This document shows, one piece after another, positions 62,774-64,000 of a stretch of 64,000 nt of DNA (the first letter of the stretch is position 1; the number at the start of each line of letters is the position of its first letter). The notes beneath the pieces are model-generated. The model searched no databases and had not been told where the DNA came from. It worked only from the letters and a program-made list of their open reading frames with translations. A program made the translations under genes and the position numbers. The stretch is from the NCBI RefSeq assembly GCF_001984215.1, contig NZ_CP019420.1:1178001-1242000 (forward strand), read 5' to 3'. Source of the DNA: Mycobacterium sp. MS1601 (lineage in GTDB: Bacteria; Actinomycetota; Actinomycetes; Mycobacteriales; Mycobacteriaceae).

Positions 62774-63406
62774 TCAGTCCCCCGACAGCTGGAACTCCAC
62801 CATGGCGGTGACGGTGTCGACGGCTTCCTGCAGCGCTGTCAGCCGATCTGCCGGCGATGCCGCCGCCAGCACCGAGTACTTGTCGGCGGTCCCCATCGGC
62901 ATCCGGGCCGCCAGCTCGTAGAGGCGTTGTCCCGCAGTCACATCCAGGCCTGTGCCCAGCACGTCGGCCCGGTCCGGCAGGTGCGCGTCACGTGCCATCG
63001 CGATGCGTTCGAACAGTCCCCAGATGCGGTCCTCGACCTCGACGATGCTGCTCTGGCTCACCGGCCCGGGTTCGTCGGGCCACGACTGGACCACCGCGCG
63101 GGGATACGGATCATCGGACAACCACTCCGTCACCCGGATCCGTTCGGTCAGTGGGCAGCGCAGCCGGTACGTGCCGTCGCCATAGTCCTCGAACGCCGCG
63201 ATACGTGCCCGCACCCCGATGTCATGGCGGTCGTCGCCGCCACCCACCTCGCGGCCGCGCGAGATCAACACCACCCCGAACGATTTGTCGTCGCGGTCCA
63301 AGGTGTCCTGAACCAGCGCGGCGTAGCGCGGCTCGAACACCCGCAGAGGCAGTTCCTCACCGGGCAGCATCGCCGACTCCAGTGGGAACATCGGGGTCGA
63401 GCTCAC
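62774..63406 (-). CDS. Lon N-terminal-domain protein (Rv0434-like)
   Basis: A 210-residue stand-alone Lon substrate-recognition domain without the ATPase and protease parts. Seen: MFPLESAMLPGEELPLRVFE (typical Lon N opening), RDDKSFGVVLISRGREVGGG, and the helical C-terminal half (LYELAARMPMGTADKYSVLA). Function unknown, perhaps adaptor or regulator of proteolysis. I choose the GTG at 63406, which overlaps the lipoprotein stop as GTGA; the longer frame to 63490 lies within that gene. Position matches Rv0434. Confidence 0.88.
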   Translation of the reverse strand: MSSTPMFPLESAMLPGEELPLRVFEPRYAALVQDTLDRDDKSFGVVLISRGREVGGGDDRHDIGVRARIAAFEDYGDGTYRLRCPLTERIRVTEWLSDDPYPRAVVQSWPDEPGPVSQSSIVEVEDRIWGLFERIAMARDAHLPDRADVLGTGLDVTAGQRLYELAARMPMGTADKYSVLAAASPADRLTALQEAVDTVTAMVEFQLSGD

Positions 63407-63810
63407 CGGATGCCCTGCCCTTCCAAGACATCGCGCACCGGTGTCGACGGCTCGGCGAAGGTGCACAGGGCGCTGGTCAGCGTGATCCACAGTTCGGGGT
63501 TCAGGGTCACCAGTTCGTTCTCTTTACCGATGGCGACGATGACCTGACGTTGGGCGTCCTCGTCCAGATCGATGTACTCGTCACACGTGGTGTCCTCGAT
63601 CGGAGCCCCCGGCGTCGCGGTCCTGGTGGGCACGCTCGGGACGGTGGGGGCACCAGGCGGGGTCGTCCTGGTGGTGGAGGTGTCGGGAAACTCCGTCGTC
63701 GTCAACGGGGACGTGTCAGGGCCGGCCTGGGGGCTGCCGTCGACGGTGGTGCTGCATGCCGCCACGATCACGGCCCCGGCGACCACCAGACCAACCTTCG
63801 TGAAGTCCAT
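63403..63810 (-). CDS. Small lipoprotein
   Basis: A 135-residue lipoprotein. From the ATG at 63810: MDFTKVGLVVAGAVIVAACS gives a lipid-attachment Cys19 in VAAC. A Thr/Pro/Ser linker (about 22-70) precedes a compact domain with two Cys residues (DTTCDEYIDLDEDAQRQVIV and LTSALCTFAEPS) likely to form a disulfide. Function unknown. It overlaps the Lon-N gene by 4 bp and follows the ligase gene by 16 bp on the same strand. An extension to 63855 would run into that gene and is rejected. Confidence 0.82.
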   Translation of the reverse strand: MDFTKVGLVVAGAVIVAACSTTVDGSPQAGPDTSPLTTTEFPDTSTTRTTPPGAPTVPSVPTRTATPGAPIEDTTCDEYIDLDEDAQRQVIVAIGKENELVTLNPELWITLTSALCTFAEPSTPVRDVLEGQGIR

Positions 63811-63826
63811 GGCTGCACCCAGATCC

Positions 63827-64000
63827 CTAGATGATGAGCTCGTCGACCAACGCATCGACCACCATACGCAGATCGCCGTCGCTCTCCTCGGCCACCCGGC
63901 GTTGCCGCTGGTAGGACCCCCCTCGCCGGGGAATGTCGGCCACCCGCGCCAGTTCGTCGGTGCAGTGCAGCGAGCGCGCCACCGGCTGCAGGCGGTCCAG
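63827..64000 (-). CDS. Carboxylate-amine ligase / glutamate-cysteine ligase 2 (C-terminal part only)
   Basis: The last 57 residues of a gene that enters from the right edge: LDRLQPVARSLHCTDELARV, DIPRRGGSYQRQRRVAEESD, and the end RMVVDALVDELII. The G-x-YQRQR pattern and helical end fit the YbdK/GCS2 family, and M. tuberculosis has Rv0433 at this place. The N-terminal and catalytic parts are not visible, so the call rests mainly on position plus this tail. Confidence 0.65.
   Translation of the reverse strand: MDRLQPVARSLHCTDELARVADIPRRGGSYQRQRRVAEESDGDLRMVVDALVDELII

Overview
The window is a high-GC actinobacterial chromosome segment, almost certainly from Mycobacteriaceae and probably a fast-growing Mycolicibacterium. 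Marker genes include mshA, hbhA, umaA, icl, ramB, lpdC, a groEL2-type chaperonin with a Gly/Met tail, and psd-pssA. From mshA to the Lon-N protein the order largely follows M. tuberculosis Rv0486 down to about Rv0433, read in reverse. Lineage-specific genes are inserted between the conserved blocks. Rv locus names here rest on recalled family and gene order, not on a database search. I see no tRNA, rRNA, CRISPR array, intact insertion sequence or prophage.

Layout. Positions 1-4.6 kb hold mshA (cut by the window edge), a ROK-type regulator, an SDR and an L,D-transpeptidase lipoprotein. Positions 4.65-9.0 kb hold murB, two DUF2505 paralogues, a methyltransferase and a sodium:solute symporter. 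Positions 9.3-13.7 kb hold a nitrilase, a DUF2993 protein, deoC, DUF2599, DUF2516, hbhA and an XRE regulator. Positions 13.7-23.3 kb hold DUF445, a MadR-like TetR, a PPK2, umaA, fadB2, icl, a FatA-like thioesterase, ramB and an AhpD-like protein. This is the acetate/fatty-acid and mycolate block. Positions 23.3-28.7 kb hold a DUF222-HNH nuclease, a secreted protein with an internal duplication, lpdC, two membrane proteins and DUF779. Positions 28.8-40.8 kb hold a prolyl oligopeptidase, an A+T-rich foreign-looking patch, a second PPK2, an aldehyde dehydrogenase, a thioesterase, small enzymes, a D-aminoacylase-type amidohydrolase, an SDR and an AbiEi/nuclease-like protein. Positions 40.9-50.4 kb hold groEL2 with two CIRCE operators, a beta-propeller protein, TetR, an SDR, a cupin, a helicase, a HAD phosphatase and two bacterial PH-domain proteins. 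Positions 50.5-56.3 kb hold an SDR, moeA, psd, pssA and a CDC48-like AAA ATPase in a tight run. Positions 56.6-62.8 kb hold a six-gene Mrp/Mnh Na+/H+ antiporter operon with fused MnhA-MnhB. The window ends with a Lon-N protein, a lipoprotein and the 3' end of a likely carboxylate-amine ligase.

How the genes work together. RamB, icl, FadB2 and Lpd link acetate and fatty-acid use to the glyoxylate shunt and to pyruvate/2-oxoacid dehydrogenases. Psd and PssA are consecutive steps making phosphatidylserine and then phosphatidylethanolamine. MurB, the L,D-transpeptidase, UmaA and the MadR-like regulator act on the cell envelope. Overlapping start/stop codons (ATGA, GTGA, TGATG) show that many runs are translationally coupled.

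Most unusual signals: (1) a structured leader of three tight hairpins before the Na+/H+ antiporter operon; (2) a perfect 24-bp inverted repeat between icl and fadB2; (3) DnaA-box-like elements, with a shared 11-mer, starting right after the upstream stop codon at two otherwise unrelated nuclease-type genes; (4) a 17-bp hairpin element with identical loop and compensated stems at three places; (5) three TGCWAGC direct repeats at 10-bp spacing over the promoter of the XRE regulator; (6) an A+T-rich patch with a 5'-truncated glycine-zipper protein coupled to a membrane protein, beside an orphan gene tail; (7) an AAA ATPase whose first ring has lost its Walker residues.
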